DNA from: Streptomyces sulfonofaciens
GTDB lineage: Bacteria; Actinomycetota; Actinomycetes; Streptomycetales; Streptomycetaceae
Assembly (NCBI RefSeq): GCF_014656295.1
Contig: NZ_BNCD01000015.1
Location: forward strand, 171,874-235,873
Reading direction: 5' to 3'
Length of the DNA: 64,000 nt
Position numbers and translations under genes: made by a program. The number at the start of each line of letters is the position of its first letter. The first letter of the stretch is position 1. This document shows positions 16,951-25,641 of the stretch, piece after piece. Under the pieces are notes generated by a model. It saw only the letters and a program-made list of their open reading frames with translations. It ran no database searches and was not told the origin of the DNA.

Positions 16951-17721
16951 ATGCTGCGTGAGCGCCGTCTGTACCGCGCCCGTGCCGCCGAGGCCCTGCG
17001 CGCCCTGGCCCTGCTCGACGTCAACGACGCTCCGCCGACCGGGCCCGCGCCGTCCTGGAACGCCGGCTGGAGCCTGGACGAGCTGCGGTGCACGGTGGCC
17101 AGGGAGCCACCGGGCGCCCCCGTCCCCGGCGGCGCCTGGGAGATCGCCTGCCGTCTCGTGCACGACTACCAGTTCGCGGAGCCGCGCATCCTGCGCGCCC
17201 TCTACCGGCGCGGCGATGCGCTGCCGGGCCGTGACATGCTGCTGGAGGGGCGCTTCCTGGGACTCCGCTTCGACATGGGCGTCCGGGTCACGTCACTGGT
17301 CGACGGGACGCAGGGCTCGGGCGCGGCGGCCCGGCGCGTATGGGGCTGGGGGTACCAGACCCTGGAGGGCCACCTCGAGGAGGGCGAGCTGACCTACCTG
17401 GTCGTCAAGCACCTGGGCAGCGGAGAGGTCGAGTTCCGCATCACCGGCCGCTCGCGCCGCGCCCCGATCGCCAACCCCCTGGTCAGACTGGGCTTCGTGA
17501 TGTTCGGCCGGTCGACCCAGCACCGGTTCCTGCGGGCGGCCGCGCAACGCCTGTGCCGGCTGGTCCACGCCGAGCTGCACGGCGCGCCCGCCGCCCGGGT
17601 GGAGACCGTGCCGGGCGACCCAGGCGTCGCCGTCGCCCCGGCCCGGCACCTCCTCACCCCGGCCCCGCACCTCAGCAGCCGGTGGCGGCGCGGCAGAAGC
17701 TCTCGGGGATCGCGCGCGTGA
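16951..17721 (+). CDS. DUF1990 family protein
   Basis: 256 residues from ATG 16951, preceded by GAGGGGG. The central part matches the DUF1990 pattern: RRVWGWGYQTLEGHLEEGEL, TYLVVKHLGSGEVEFRITGR and a C-terminal RFLRAAAQRLCRLVHAEL. The family is a beta-rich fold of unknown function common in plants and actinomycetes. The last 30 or so residues are Arg/Ser-rich and overlap a convergent paralogue by 50 bases, so the 3' end is probably an extension by read-through. Both DUF1990 genes sit inside a split two-component locus. Confidence 0.8.
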   Translation: MLRERRLYRARAAEALRALALLDVNDAPPTGPAPSWNAGWSLDELRCTVAREPPGAPVPGGAWEIACRLVHDYQFAEPRILRALYRRGDALPGRDMLLEGRFLGLRFDMGVRVTSLVDGTQGSGAAARRVWGWGYQTLEGHLEEGELTYLVVKHLGSGEVEFRITGRSRRAPIANPLVRLGFVMFGRSTQHRFLRAAAQRLCRLVHAELHGAPAARVETVPGDPGVAVAPARHLLTPAPHLSSRWRRGRSSRGSRA

Positions 17722-18418
17722 CGACGGTGACCCCGCCCCGCGTCCGGCCACCGGAGAACTTCGCGACCCGCAGGCAGAAGTGCACCCACATGTTGAACTG
17801 GATCTCCTTGGCCATCTTGAGCCTGCTGTACAGCAGGTCGGCCCACCGGTCCCCGCCGCGCGACCATGCCTCCACCTCGAAGACCAGCGCGTCGTCGTCG
17901 GCGGCCGTGCGGAACTCGATCTGCCCGGCCTCCAGATGTCCCTGGAGCGTCGCGAAGCGCAGCGACGTGGCGTCCCGGTGCACCACGCGCACCGGACCGT
18001 CCCAGGGGCCCGGCATCTGGACGCGGTACTCGTCGCCGACCTCCGCCGTGCCGGGCCTTCCCGCCGTCTTGTGGAACACCGCGGCGGCGGACGGAGCCGC
18101 ACGGTTCACGTCGGCCGCCACCGCGGACATAAGCTGCTCGGGTGCCATCGCGCTGCCCTCGACGCGGACCGTGAACCGCCGGTGGAACAGGGGGCCCGCG
18201 CCGTCGGCCAGGAGCTTGCTGCATTCGTCCACGAGCTCCGGCGGCAGCGGCGCCGGCAGATCGCTCCGGTCACCGCGCGCCTCGGTGCGGTGCAGTGCCG
18301 TGACGCGCCAGACGTAGCGCCAGGTGACCAGGGCGATGCCGGCGGGAAAGCGGAGCAGGACGCCCACCCGCCGTCTCATCGGCGGCCGCCGCGGCCGGGC
18401 GGTGACCGGTGCACTCAC
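17672..18418 (-). CDS. DUF1990 family protein, paralogue
   Basis: 248 residues from GTG 18418 (ATG 18379 is an alternative, and neither has a strong ribosome binding site). A hydrophobic N-terminal stretch (FPAGIALVTWRYVWRVTAL) precedes the conserved body: PLFHRRFTVRVEGSAMAPEQ, VGDEYRVQMPGPWDGPVRV, LRFATLQGHLEAGQIEFRTA, ADLLYSRLKMAKEIQFNMWV. The GHLEAGQIEF segment parallels GHLEEGELTY of the neighbouring DUF1990 protein. The two genes are convergent and overlap by 50 bases at their 3' ends. Function unknown. Confidence 0.8.
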   Translation of the reverse strand: MSAPVTARPRRPPMRRRVGVLLRFPAGIALVTWRYVWRVTALHRTEARGDRSDLPAPLPPELVDECSKLLADGAGPLFHRRFTVRVEGSAMAPEQLMSAVAADVNRAAPSAAAVFHKTAGRPGTAEVGDEYRVQMPGPWDGPVRVVHRDATSLRFATLQGHLEAGQIEFRTAADDDALVFEVEAWSRGGDRWADLLYSRLKMAKEIQFNMWVHFCLRVAKFSGGRTRGGVTVVTRAIPESFCRAATGC

Positions 18419-18463
18419 GTTTTCAGCATGGCACCGGCGCCCGGATCCCGCACGGCGGCGCCG

Positions 18464-19750
18464 TCACTGTCCGGCCGCAGCCGGTTCGGCGGTCCTGCCG
18501 CGTCCGCCGGGGGCGAGGGGCCCCTCGCCCCCGGCGGACGCGGGGACCGGCTCCACCGGGAGCTCCGCCGTCACCAGGAAGCCACCGCGCGGTGCGGGAC
18601 CCGCCACCAGGGTGCCGCCCGCGGACGCCAGCCGCTCGGTGAGCCCTTTCAACCCGGTCCCGCCGGCTGCCGCGCCGCCGGGCGTGGGCTGCCCCGGGCC
18701 GGCGGGCCGGCCCCGGCCGTTGTCGCCGACCGCCAGGCGCACCCGTTCCCCGCTGCCGGTGACCGTGATCTCACACCGGTCGGCGGCACTGTGCCGCACC
18801 GCGTTGGTGACGGCCTCGCGGACCACCCAGCCGAGCAGTGCCTCCTGCTGCGCGGTGAGCGGCGGGCCCGACTGCTGGATCACCGGCTCGATGCCCGCGG
18901 CCGTCAGCGCGGAGCGCGCCCGGTCGAGCTCGGTGGTGAGGCTGCCCTCGCGGTAGCCGGTGACGGCCTCGCGGATCTCGGTGAGCGCCTGGCGGCCCAC
19001 CGACTCGATGTCGGTGACCTGGCAGAGCGCGGCGTCCAGATCGCGCGGCGCGAGCCGCCGGACGGCCTCCGCCTTGACCACGACCACCGAGAGGGTGTGG
19101 CCGAGCAGGTCGTGCAGATCGCGGGAGAACCGCAACCTCTCGCGCTCCACCGCCGTGCGGGCCAGCTCCTCGCGGGTGGCCCGCAGCTCCTTGACCGTCT
19201 CGGAGAGCGCCATGATCGCCGCGGTGACCATACCGGAGATGAACGTTCCGTACGCGAAGCCGACCGCGTCCCAGCCGTCCCGCAGCGCCGCCGTCACCGC
19301 GGCGAGGGCGGTCAGGGCGAACATCACCCGGCCCATTGCCCGCCCCCGCAGCACCGAGCCCGCGGCCAGCGCGAGCAGTGGGTAGAAAACCAGCCAAGTG
19401 CCGCCGTAGCCCGCGGCCAGGCCCACGGCGATCACGGTCATCGCGAGCAGTACCCACCGGGTGGAGCGCGCCTCGCGGCGCTGCTTGTCGAAGGCGCGGA
19501 AGACCACGAAGACGTAGAGCGAGTTGAAGACCAGCAGGCCGAAGGCTCCGACCCACGGCTGCGGGGTCTCGCCGCGCACCAGGTTGGACACCGCCCCCAT
19601 CCCCATCAGCAGCCAGGGCAGCAGGGCGAAACCGTTCGGCGGGCCCACCGCCTCGGGCTTGCGCCCGGCCCGCCGGCACCGCAGCCGTCCGGCCCCGGGC
19701 TCCGCCGGGCCGGTGCAGGTGGCGGTGGTCGGGTCGTTCTTCGAGGACAT
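18464..19750 (-). CDS. DesK-like sensor histidine kinase (HisKA_3)
   Basis: 428 residues from ATG 19750, with GGAGG 5 bases upstream. A cytoplasmic N-terminus is followed by about six membrane helices (residues 40-180). The dimerisation box is LRFSRDLHDLLGHTLSVVVV with the phospho-His, and the ATPase domain shows VREAVTNAVRHS, VGDNGRGRP and GTGLKGLTERL. It is the third gene of the leftward ABC-ABC-kinase operon. Partner regulators of this kinase type normally follow at once. Here the DesR-like gene lies 2.3 kb further on, after three inserted genes. Confidence 0.9.
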   Translation of the reverse strand: MSSKNDPTTATCTGPAEPGAGRLRCRRAGRKPEAVGPPNGFALLPWLLMGMGAVSNLVRGETPQPWVGAFGLLVFNSLYVFVVFRAFDKQRREARSTRWVLLAMTVIAVGLAAGYGGTWLVFYPLLALAAGSVLRGRAMGRVMFALTALAAVTAALRDGWDAVGFAYGTFISGMVTAAIMALSETVKELRATREELARTAVERERLRFSRDLHDLLGHTLSVVVVKAEAVRRLAPRDLDAALCQVTDIESVGRQALTEIREAVTGYREGSLTTELDRARSALTAAGIEPVIQQSGPPLTAQQEALLGWVVREAVTNAVRHSAADRCEITVTGSGERVRLAVGDNGRGRPAGPGQPTPGGAAAGGTGLKGLTERLASAGGTLVAGPAPRGGFLVTAELPVEPVPASAGGEGPLAPGGRGRTAEPAAAGQ

Positions 19751-19835
19751 CGGGCCTCCTGTCACGCCGCTCGGGGCCCCGGTGGGGCGGGCGAGCGGGC
19801 AGGGCGGAGCACGGGCAGGGGAGCGGGCCCGCCGG

Positions 19836-20555
19836 TCACACCGTGCGGGCGGACCTGCGGTAGGAGAACACGGCGTAGGAGCCGAAGACCAGCATCCAGA
19901 GCCCCAGCACGGCGACGGTGCCGAAGCCCGGCGCGGCCTTCTCGGTCGCCGACACGCCCAGCTCGGCGAACCGGTTGGTCGGCGTGTACGAGGACAGCGA
20001 GCGCAGCCAGCCCGGGAAGAGGTCCACAGGGAACCACAGGCCGCCCACGATGGACATGCCCAGGTTGCACGCCACGTTCACCACGCCGGTGGTCTGCGCG
20101 GTCAGCCGGTAGCCGTTGCCGATCCCGAGCAGGGTGAAGGGGAACGCGCCGAGCCACAGCAGCACGGCGACCAGCACCCACTGCCACACGGCCAGCCGCA
20201 CCCCGTTGACCACGCCGCCGGCCAGCAGCACCGCGACGATGGCAGGCAGCACGACCACCGAGCCGGTCAGCGCCCGTCCGATCACCACGCTGCGCGGCCG
20301 CATCGGCGTGATGCGCAGTTGCCGCAGCCATCCGATCGACTTGTCCTCGGCGACGCCCGTGCCGGTGTTCAGCGCGGAGCCCAGGGCTCCGTACGCCGCC
20401 ATGCCGACCATGGACGCGGTCCTCCACCTGCCGCCGACGTCGTCGCCGATGTTGGTGAACAGCAGGTACATCAGCACCGGCATCCCGATGCCGAAGATCA
20501 CGAAGCCGGTGTCGCGGAGGGTCCTGCGGACCTCCAGCACGAGGTAGTCGAACAT
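19836..20555 (-). CDS. ABC-2 type transporter permease
   Basis: 239 residues from ATG 20555, whose A is the last base of the ATPase stop codon (TGATG), with GGGAGA upstream. Six membrane helices in the ABC2 layout are visible (FVIFGIGMPVLMYLLFTNIG, MVGMAAYGALGSALNTGTGV, VVVLPAIVAVLLAGGVVN, WVLVAVLLWLGAFPFTLLGI, VACNLGMSIVGGLWFPVDLF and VLGLWMLVFGSYAVFSYRR). Together with the adjacent ATPase it forms a two-gene exporter. DesK/DesR-linked pairs of this sort often respond to membrane-active compounds. Confidence 0.9.
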   Translation of the reverse strand: MFDYLVLEVRRTLRDTGFVIFGIGMPVLMYLLFTNIGDDVGGRWRTASMVGMAAYGALGSALNTGTGVAEDKSIGWLRQLRITPMRPRSVVIGRALTGSVVVLPAIVAVLLAGGVVNGVRLAVWQWVLVAVLLWLGAFPFTLLGIGNGYRLTAQTTGVVNVACNLGMSIVGGLWFPVDLFPGWLRSLSSYTPTNRFAELGVSATEKAAPGFGTVAVLGLWMLVFGSYAVFSYRRSARTV

Positions 20556-21658
20556 CACACCGTCTCCCTTGCCGCGTCGGCGGCCGGTTCCTCGGCGGCC
20601 CGATCCACGGCGGGCGGATCCTCGGTGCACCGATCGCCCGCGGCGGCCTGGTGCTCCGCGGCGGCCGGGCGCCGTGCCGCGGCCGAGTGCGGTGCGGCAG
20701 GTGCTCGGGCGCCGGCCGGGGTGCCGTCCGAGGCGGCGTCGGACGAGGTCAGCGCGAGGAACGCGGTCTCCAGCGAGGCCGCGGTGACCTCCAGGCCGCG
20801 TATCGCGCCGCGCTCGGCCAGTGCGATCACCGTGGCGTCGGAGTCCTCCGAGCGCAGCAGCGCCCGGTCCCCGCGCACCTCCACCGCGAGAACGCCCGGC
20901 AACCGCGCCAGGCCCTCGGTGCCGTGCCCGGCCAGGTCGAACGAGACGAGGTTGCCGCCCGCCGCCCGCTTCAGCTCGTCGCCACTGCCGTCCGCCACGA
21001 TCCGGCCGTGGTCGATGACCACGATCCGGTCGGCGTGCGCATCGGCCTCCTCCAGATAGTGCGTGGAGAAGAGCACGGTGTGGCCGCGCCGCGCATAGGC
21101 CCGCATCGACGCCCAGAACGCCCGCCGTGCCTCGACGTCCAGGGCGGCCGTCGGCTCGTCGAGCACGATCAGCGCGGGATCGCCCACCAGCGCCACGGCG
21201 AACCTGACCCGCTGCGTCTGCCCGCCCGACAGCCGGTCCGCGCGCCGTCCCGCCAACTCCGTGATGCCCGCGAGCTCCAGGGCCTCGGCGACCGGCATCG
21301 GCGCGGGATACTGCCGGGCCACGAAGGTGACCAGCTCCCGCACCGTGACCCGGCGCACCGGACGCCCCTCCTGCAACATCGCCCCGACCAGTCCGGCCTG
21401 CACGGCACGTTCGGGCTCCTGGCCGAAGAGGCGCACGGTCCCGGCGTCCGGGTCGTCCAGCCCGAGCAGCAGCGAGATGGCGGTGGACTTGCCGGCGCCG
21501 TTGCGGCCCAGCAGCGCCACCGTCTCGCCGCGTGTGATCTCCAAGTCGACACCGTCGACGGCCCGCACGGCGCCGAAGGTCCTGACCGCCCCCGAAAAGG
21601 ACACCGCCGGCGCCGCGCCCTGTGCGGTCGCGGCGGCGGTGCCTGATGTCGTCGTCAT
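20555..21658 (-). CDS. ABC transporter ATP-binding protein
   Basis: 367 residues from ATG 21658. Walker A is LLGRNGAGKSTAISLLLG, the signature is LSGGQTQRVRFAVALVG, Walker B is ALIVLDEPTAAL, and the switch His lies in TVLFSTHYLEEADAHADRI. The domain ends near residue 300. A 60-residue Ala/Pro/Glu-rich tail follows. The Q-loop region reads GAMLQEGRPVRRVTVRELVT. It is the first gene of the exporter/kinase operon, and its promoter must lie in the 97 bases before the Uma2 gene stop. Confidence 0.92.
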   Translation of the reverse strand: MTTTSGTAAATAQGAAPAVSFSGAVRTFGAVRAVDGVDLEITRGETVALLGRNGAGKSTAISLLLGLDDPDAGTVRLFGQEPERAVQAGLVGAMLQEGRPVRRVTVRELVTFVARQYPAPMPVAEALELAGITELAGRRADRLSGGQTQRVRFAVALVGDPALIVLDEPTAALDVEARRAFWASMRAYARRGHTVLFSTHYLEEADAHADRIVVIDHGRIVADGSGDELKRAAGGNLVSFDLAGHGTEGLARLPGVLAVEVRGDRALLRSEDSDATVIALAERGAIRGLEVTAASLETAFLALTSSDAASDGTPAGARAPAAPHSAAARRPAAAEHQAAAGDRCTEDPPAVDRAAEEPAADAARETV

Positions 21659-21755
21659 GCCCACGACTGTAGGAACCGCGGAACAACGTTCGACAGACGC
21701 GCGTGTACGGAGTCCGGCAGGACAAATGTCCCACCCGGCAGGGCCCGGCCGGGGT

Positions 21756-22334
21756 TCAGAGGAACTCCGAGGTCTCCAGCTCGAACGCGAAGGGTTCGGG
21801 GAAGGGCAGCGGCTTGCCGAAGGGCATGGTGCACTGCTGCCGGTAGTCGTCGCCGTCAGGTTCACCGAACAGGCTCAGGGAGGACGACTGACGATCCACG
21901 AGGAGGTACAGCGGGATGTCACCGCGCGCGTAGCAGCGGCGCTTGTCCTCCCGGTCCCTCAGCGGCCTGGCGGAGGCGACCTCGACGACGAGGGCGACGC
22001 CGCCGGGGGGCGTCCACGCCTCCGCGCCGCGAAAGAGCCGCAGATCGTACGGGGCGAAGGTGGCGTCCGGGACGACGCGGACATCCGGGCAGGGGCCCGC
22101 GCTCGGGAGTCTCAGCCCCTTTGTCCCGGCGAACTGCATACGGGTTCGGGACTGCCTGGTCACCTGGTCCACGATCAACCCGATGCAGTCCTCGTGGTCT
22201 CCGTCCGGCGGCGGTGTCACGACGATCTCCCCCTCGATCAGTTCGGCCCGGAAGCCTTCTGGCGTGTCCAGTGCCAGGAAGCCGTCCAACAGGACCTCCG
22301 CTTGCGTAAGGGGTTCGTGCGGCACGGCCGTCAT
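21756..22334 (-). CDS. Uma2 family (DUF820) nuclease-like protein
   Basis: 192 residues from ATG 22334, with GGAAGGAG upstream. The PD-(D/E)XK-like core of DUF820 is present: FRAELIEGEIVVTPPPDGDH, CPDVRVVPDATF, VALVVEVASARPLRDREDK and YARGDIPLYLLVDRQ. These proteins are abundant in streptomycetes and cyanobacteria. Nuclease activity is predicted from fold and is rarely shown. It is monocistronic. Confidence 0.88.
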   Translation of the reverse strand: MTAVPHEPLTQAEVLLDGFLALDTPEGFRAELIEGEIVVTPPPDGDHEDCIGLIVDQVTRQSRTRMQFAGTKGLRLPSAGPCPDVRVVPDATFAPYDLRLFRGAEAWTPPGGVALVVEVASARPLRDREDKRRCYARGDIPLYLLVDRQSSSLSLFGEPDGDDYRQQCTMPFGKPLPFPEPFAFELETSEFL

Positions 22335-22543
22335 GTCGCGCTCCTTCCTTGGTCGCCTGCCAGAGTCGGGCATCGGTGATCAACCGTCCACGGGATGGGG
22401 AGCCTTTCCCCCGATCGTGGCTCATGAACGGGGTCGGGGCCCGCGCCGGCCGTGCGGCGGCGCGGACCGGTGCGCCGAGTGCCACCCCGTACCCTGGCCC
22501 CGGGCGCCCCGCCCCGTGGAGGACCGACCAAGGAGACCCGATC

Positions 22544-23344
22544 GTGCTCGTGCTGCTGCCGCCGTCCGAAGGCAAGGCGCCCTCCGGGCGGGGTGCGCCG
22601 GTGAAGCTGGAGGAGCTGTCGTCGCCGGGGCTGGGCGAGGCGCGGCAGGACGTGCTGGACGCGTTGGTCGAGCTGTGCGCGGGGGACGGGGAGAAGGCCC
22701 GCGAGGTGCTCGGGCTGAGCGAGGGCCAGCGCGGCGAGGTGGCCAAGAACGCGGCGCTTTTGACGGCGGGCACACGTCCGGCGGGCGCGCTGTACACGGG
22801 CGTGCTCTACGACGCGCTGGACCTGTCGTCGCTGGACGCGGGCGCGAAGCGGCGGGCGGCGCGCTCGCTGCTGGTGTTCTCGGGGCTGTGGGGTGCTGTC
22901 CGGGTGACCGACAGGATCCCGCCGTACCGGTGCCCGATGAACGTCAGACTGCCCGGGATCGGTGCGCTCGGGGCGTACTGGCGGCCGGTGATGGCCGAGG
23001 TGCTGCCGAAGACGGCGGCCTCCGGCCTCGTGCTCGACCTGCGGTCGTCGGCGTACGCCGCGGCCTGGCGGCCCCGGGGCGAGGTCGCGGAGCGCACGGC
23101 GACCGTGCGGGTGCTGCACTCCGAGGTGGTCGACGGCCGGGAACGGCGCTCCGTGGTCAGCCACTTCAACAAGGCCACGAAGGGCCGGCTGGTGCGGAGC
23201 CTGCTCTCCGCGGGAGCCGCGCCGAAGACACCGTCCGCTCTCGTGGAGACGCTGCGGGACCTCGGTTTCACGGTCGAGGTGGCCGCACCCGGCGCGGCCG
23301 GGCGGCCGTGGGCCCTGGACGTGGTGGTGACGGAGGTGCACTGA
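22544..23344 (+). CDS. yaaA: peroxide stress protein YaaA (DUF328)
   Basis: 266 residues from GTG 22544 with AAGGAG 8 bases upstream. The N-terminal VLVLLPPSEGKAPSGRGAPV and later LYTGVLYDALDLSSL, LLVFSGLWGAVRVTDRIPPY, RCPMNVRLPGIGALGAYWRP and SHFNKATKGRLVRSLL are diagnostic of YaaA. In E. coli the protein lowers intracellular iron and damage under peroxide. The fold includes a helix-hairpin-helix DNA-binding element. It is divergent from the Uma2 gene. Confidence 0.93.
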   Translation: MLVLLPPSEGKAPSGRGAPVKLEELSSPGLGEARQDVLDALVELCAGDGEKAREVLGLSEGQRGEVAKNAALLTAGTRPAGALYTGVLYDALDLSSLDAGAKRRAARSLLVFSGLWGAVRVTDRIPPYRCPMNVRLPGIGALGAYWRPVMAEVLPKTAASGLVLDLRSSAYAAAWRPRGEVAERTATVRVLHSEVVDGRERRSVVSHFNKATKGRLVRSLLSAGAAPKTPSALVETLRDLGFTVEVAAPGAAGRPWALDVVVTEVH

Positions 23345-23617
23345 CCGGCGGAGCCGCAGCGACCGCCTGCGGTGGTGCACCGGCGCCGTGCCGTCGGACG
23401 TGTCGCCGCGGTGGACGCGCCGCGGCGGCGGGCGGGCGGTGCCGTGCCGCACCGGCGGACGCGCACCGTCGTCTCGACGCAGCCGGTTGACGCGGGCGGC
23501 ATCCGTCGGCGGTGGCCGGTCCCGCCGCCCGTGGCCTGCGGCGGCCCGGGGCCCCTGCACCACTCCGCCCGGTTCCCTTGTGCCGCCAGGCACCTTCCCC
23601 TACTCTCACAGGCGTCT

Positions 23618-23631
23618 TCGAAGCGCTTCGA
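23618..23631. promoter_or_regulatory. LacI-type operator candidate TCGAAGCGCTTCGA
   Basis: A perfect 14-bp palindrome with a central CG, the usual symmetry of LacI-family operators, 287 bases before the GH12 start. A LacI-family gene lies 2 kb downstream at 25642. Confidence 0.6.
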
Positions 23632-23794
23632 CAGGGCTTCGGCGCCGAGCGGCTCCCCGAGGGCTCCGGATCGGCTCACCCCGCACCCCCGGGCGGCTCC
23701 CGGCTCCGGCTGACACCGTCGCCGCACCTCAGCACGGTCGAGCACGGCTCCGCGCGGAGGACCGGCACCAGACCACGGGCCTTCGTGCAGCGCG

Positions 23795-23807
23795 TCGAAT
23801 CGCTTCA
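23795..23807. promoter_or_regulatory. second operator-like site TCGAATCGCTTCA
   Basis: It matches the left arm and core of the 23618 palindrome (TCGAA-N-CGCTTC) with a degenerate right end. It lies 111 bases before the GH12 start. Confidence 0.45.
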
Positions 23808-23917
23808 CTACTCGGCGCGCCCGATGTCCCGAGCACCCGGACGAACCCGCACGGCCGGCACCTCCGCGCCCCGTCCAGGAGCGCGGCGTCATCCCCCGCA
23901 CCATGGAAGGGACAACC

Positions 23918-24643
23918 ATGGCACGTCGCATGCTGAGCCGGTTCCTGCTCGCCCCCGCCGCCGCGGGGGCCGCCCTGGCCGGCCTCCTCATCACACCCGT
24001 CCAGGCCACCGCCGCGCCCGCCGCGGCCCACGCGTGGACGTCCTCGGACCAGTGGGGCACCTACACCACGTCCGACGGGTACACGCTGTACAACAACATC
24101 TGGGGCTCCGGCGCGGGCACCCAGACCATCTGGGCCGACTCCTCCAGCACCTGGGGCGTGACGGCGGACCACCCGGCGACCGGCGGGGTGAAGTCGTACC
24201 CGAACGCGAAGAAGGTCGTCAACAAGCCGCTGTCGTCGCTGCGCACGCTCACCAGCGGCTACAACGTCTCGGTGCCGTCCGGCGGTTCGTACAACACCTC
24301 GTACGACATCTGGGACACCGACTACGACTACGAGATAATGCTCTGGGTCAACCACAACGGCGCCGTCGGCCCGCTCGGCAGCCAGCAGGGCACCGTGTCG
24401 CTCGGCGGCAGCCAGTGGACGGTCCACAAGGGCGACAACGGCTCCAACCAGGTCTTCTCGTTCCTGCGCATCTCGGACTCCAGTTCCGGCACGGTCAACA
24501 TCCTGCCGATCCTGGACTGGATCGAGGGCCAGGGCTGGTGGCACGGCGAGACCGTCGGCGACGTGCAGCTCGGCTACGAGATCACCTCGTCACCCGGCGG
24601 CCTGGACTTCACCACGAACAGCTTCAGGGTCTCGTCGAGCTGA
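23918..24643 (+). CDS. secreted GH12 endo-beta-1,4-glucanase
   Basis: 241 residues from ATG 23918, with GGAAGGG 5 bases upstream (ATG 23903 lacks one). The signal peptide is FLLAPAAAGAALAGLLITP, with cleavage near ATAAPAAAHA. The GH12 jelly-roll shows YTLYNNIWGSGAGTQTIWAD, the nucleophile Glu in YDYEIMLWVNHNGAVGPLG and the acid/base Glu in VQLGYEITSSPGG. There is no carbohydrate-binding module. The length is that of single-domain GH12 enzymes. It should cut internal bonds of amorphous cellulose or xyloglucan outside the cell, probably under LacI-type repression. Confidence 0.92.
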   Translation: MARRMLSRFLLAPAAAGAALAGLLITPVQATAAPAAAHAWTSSDQWGTYTTSDGYTLYNNIWGSGAGTQTIWADSSSTWGVTADHPATGGVKSYPNAKKVVNKPLSSLRTLTSGYNVSVPSGGSYNTSYDIWDTDYDYEIMLWVNHNGAVGPLGSQQGTVSLGGSQWTVHKGDNGSNQVFSFLRISDSSSGTVNILPILDWIEGQGWWHGETVGDVQLGYEITSSPGGLDFTTNSFRVSSS

Positions 24644-24718
24644 GCCGGTCCCGCAGGTGGGCACGGCGGTCGCCGCGGAGGGACGGCCGGTGCCCGTACG
24701 GTCGTCGGGCTGTTGCCG

Positions 24719-25360
24719 CTACTCGCTGCCGGCCGTGCCCAGGGCGGCGGCGTCCCTCGCCAGGGAGGCGATCCGCTGCCAGTCCCCAGCGGACACCGCG
24801 TCCGCGGGCAGCATCCACGAACCGCCCACGCAACCGACGTTCGGCAGCGCCAGGTAGCCGGGCGCCGAGGCGTGCGTGACGCCTCCGGTCGGGCAGAACC
24901 GGGCCGTGGGCAGCGGCCCGGCCAGGGACTTCAGGAAGGGCAGGCCCCCGGCGGCCTCGGCCGGGAAGAACTTCATCTCCCGCACCTCGCGCTCCAGCAG
25001 CCCCATCACCTCCGAGGCCGTGGAGACCCCGGGCAGGAACGGCGCACCGGACGCCTCCATGGCGTCCAGCAGCGCCGGGGTCGAGCCGGGGCTGACCAGG
25101 AAGCGCGCTCCGGCCGCCACCGCCTCGTCCGCATGCCGCGGGGAGACCACCGTGCCCGCGCCGACCACCGCCTCCGGCACCTCCTCCGCGAGGGTGCGGA
25201 TGGCCGAAAGCGCCACCGGGGTCCTGAGCGTCACCTCGATCGCGGTCAGACCGCCGTCGACCAGAGCCCGGGCCAGCGGCACCGCGTCGTCGAGGCGTTC
25301 CACGACGACGACCGGGATGACGGGGGCGAGGTCGAGCACGGAGGCAGGCAGAGAAGTCAT
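24719..25360 (-). CDS. eda: 2-dehydro-3-deoxy-phosphogluconate aldolase (KDPG/KHG aldolase)
   Basis: 213 residues from ATG 25360. TIM-barrel motifs are complete: VIPVVVVERLDDAVPLARAL, LTAIEVTLRTP with the catalytic Glu, VGAGTVVSPRHADEAVAAGA, LVSPGSTPALL, MKFFPAEAAGG with the Schiff-base Lys, and FCPTGGVTHASAPGYLALPN. It splits KDPG to pyruvate and glyceraldehyde-3-phosphate. No dehydratase (Edd) gene is nearby, so it may serve sugar-acid breakdown rather than a full Entner-Doudoroff path. It is convergent with the GH12 gene. Confidence 0.93.
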   Translation of the reverse strand: MTSLPASVLDLAPVIPVVVVERLDDAVPLARALVDGGLTAIEVTLRTPVALSAIRTLAEEVPEAVVGAGTVVSPRHADEAVAAGARFLVSPGSTPALLDAMEASGAPFLPGVSTASEVMGLLEREVREMKFFPAEAAGGLPFLKSLAGPLPTARFCPTGGVTHASAPGYLALPNVGCVGGSWMLPADAVSAGDWQRIASLARDAAALGTAGSE

Positions 25361-25641
25361 GGGCTCATCCTGCCCCTGCTCCTGCACGGACTGCAAAGAC
25401 CGTTGCGCATCATGCAATATGACAGGACGAGTGCGCGGCAGGGGGCGAGTGCGCGTCCGGGCCCGCTCCACGGCCGCCGGGACGGCTGCCGGACGGCCCC
25501 GGTGACCCGGGCCGGCCCGGTGGCCCGGCACCCGGCCGCGCCGCCCGGCCGCGTGGGCACCGGCGGCCCGGCCGAGGGACACCGGCGGCCCGGCCGGTAC
25601 GTTTCGGTTGTCCCGCCGCCCTGCCTGTCCTGGAGACGTAC

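Larger units (their letters stand above)
23345..23917. other. 573-base upstream region of the GH12 gene
   Basis: No supported gene. It contains two LacI-type operator-like sequences (23618 and 23795), so it is probably an extended, repressed promoter region for the cellulase at 23918. Confidence 0.55.
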
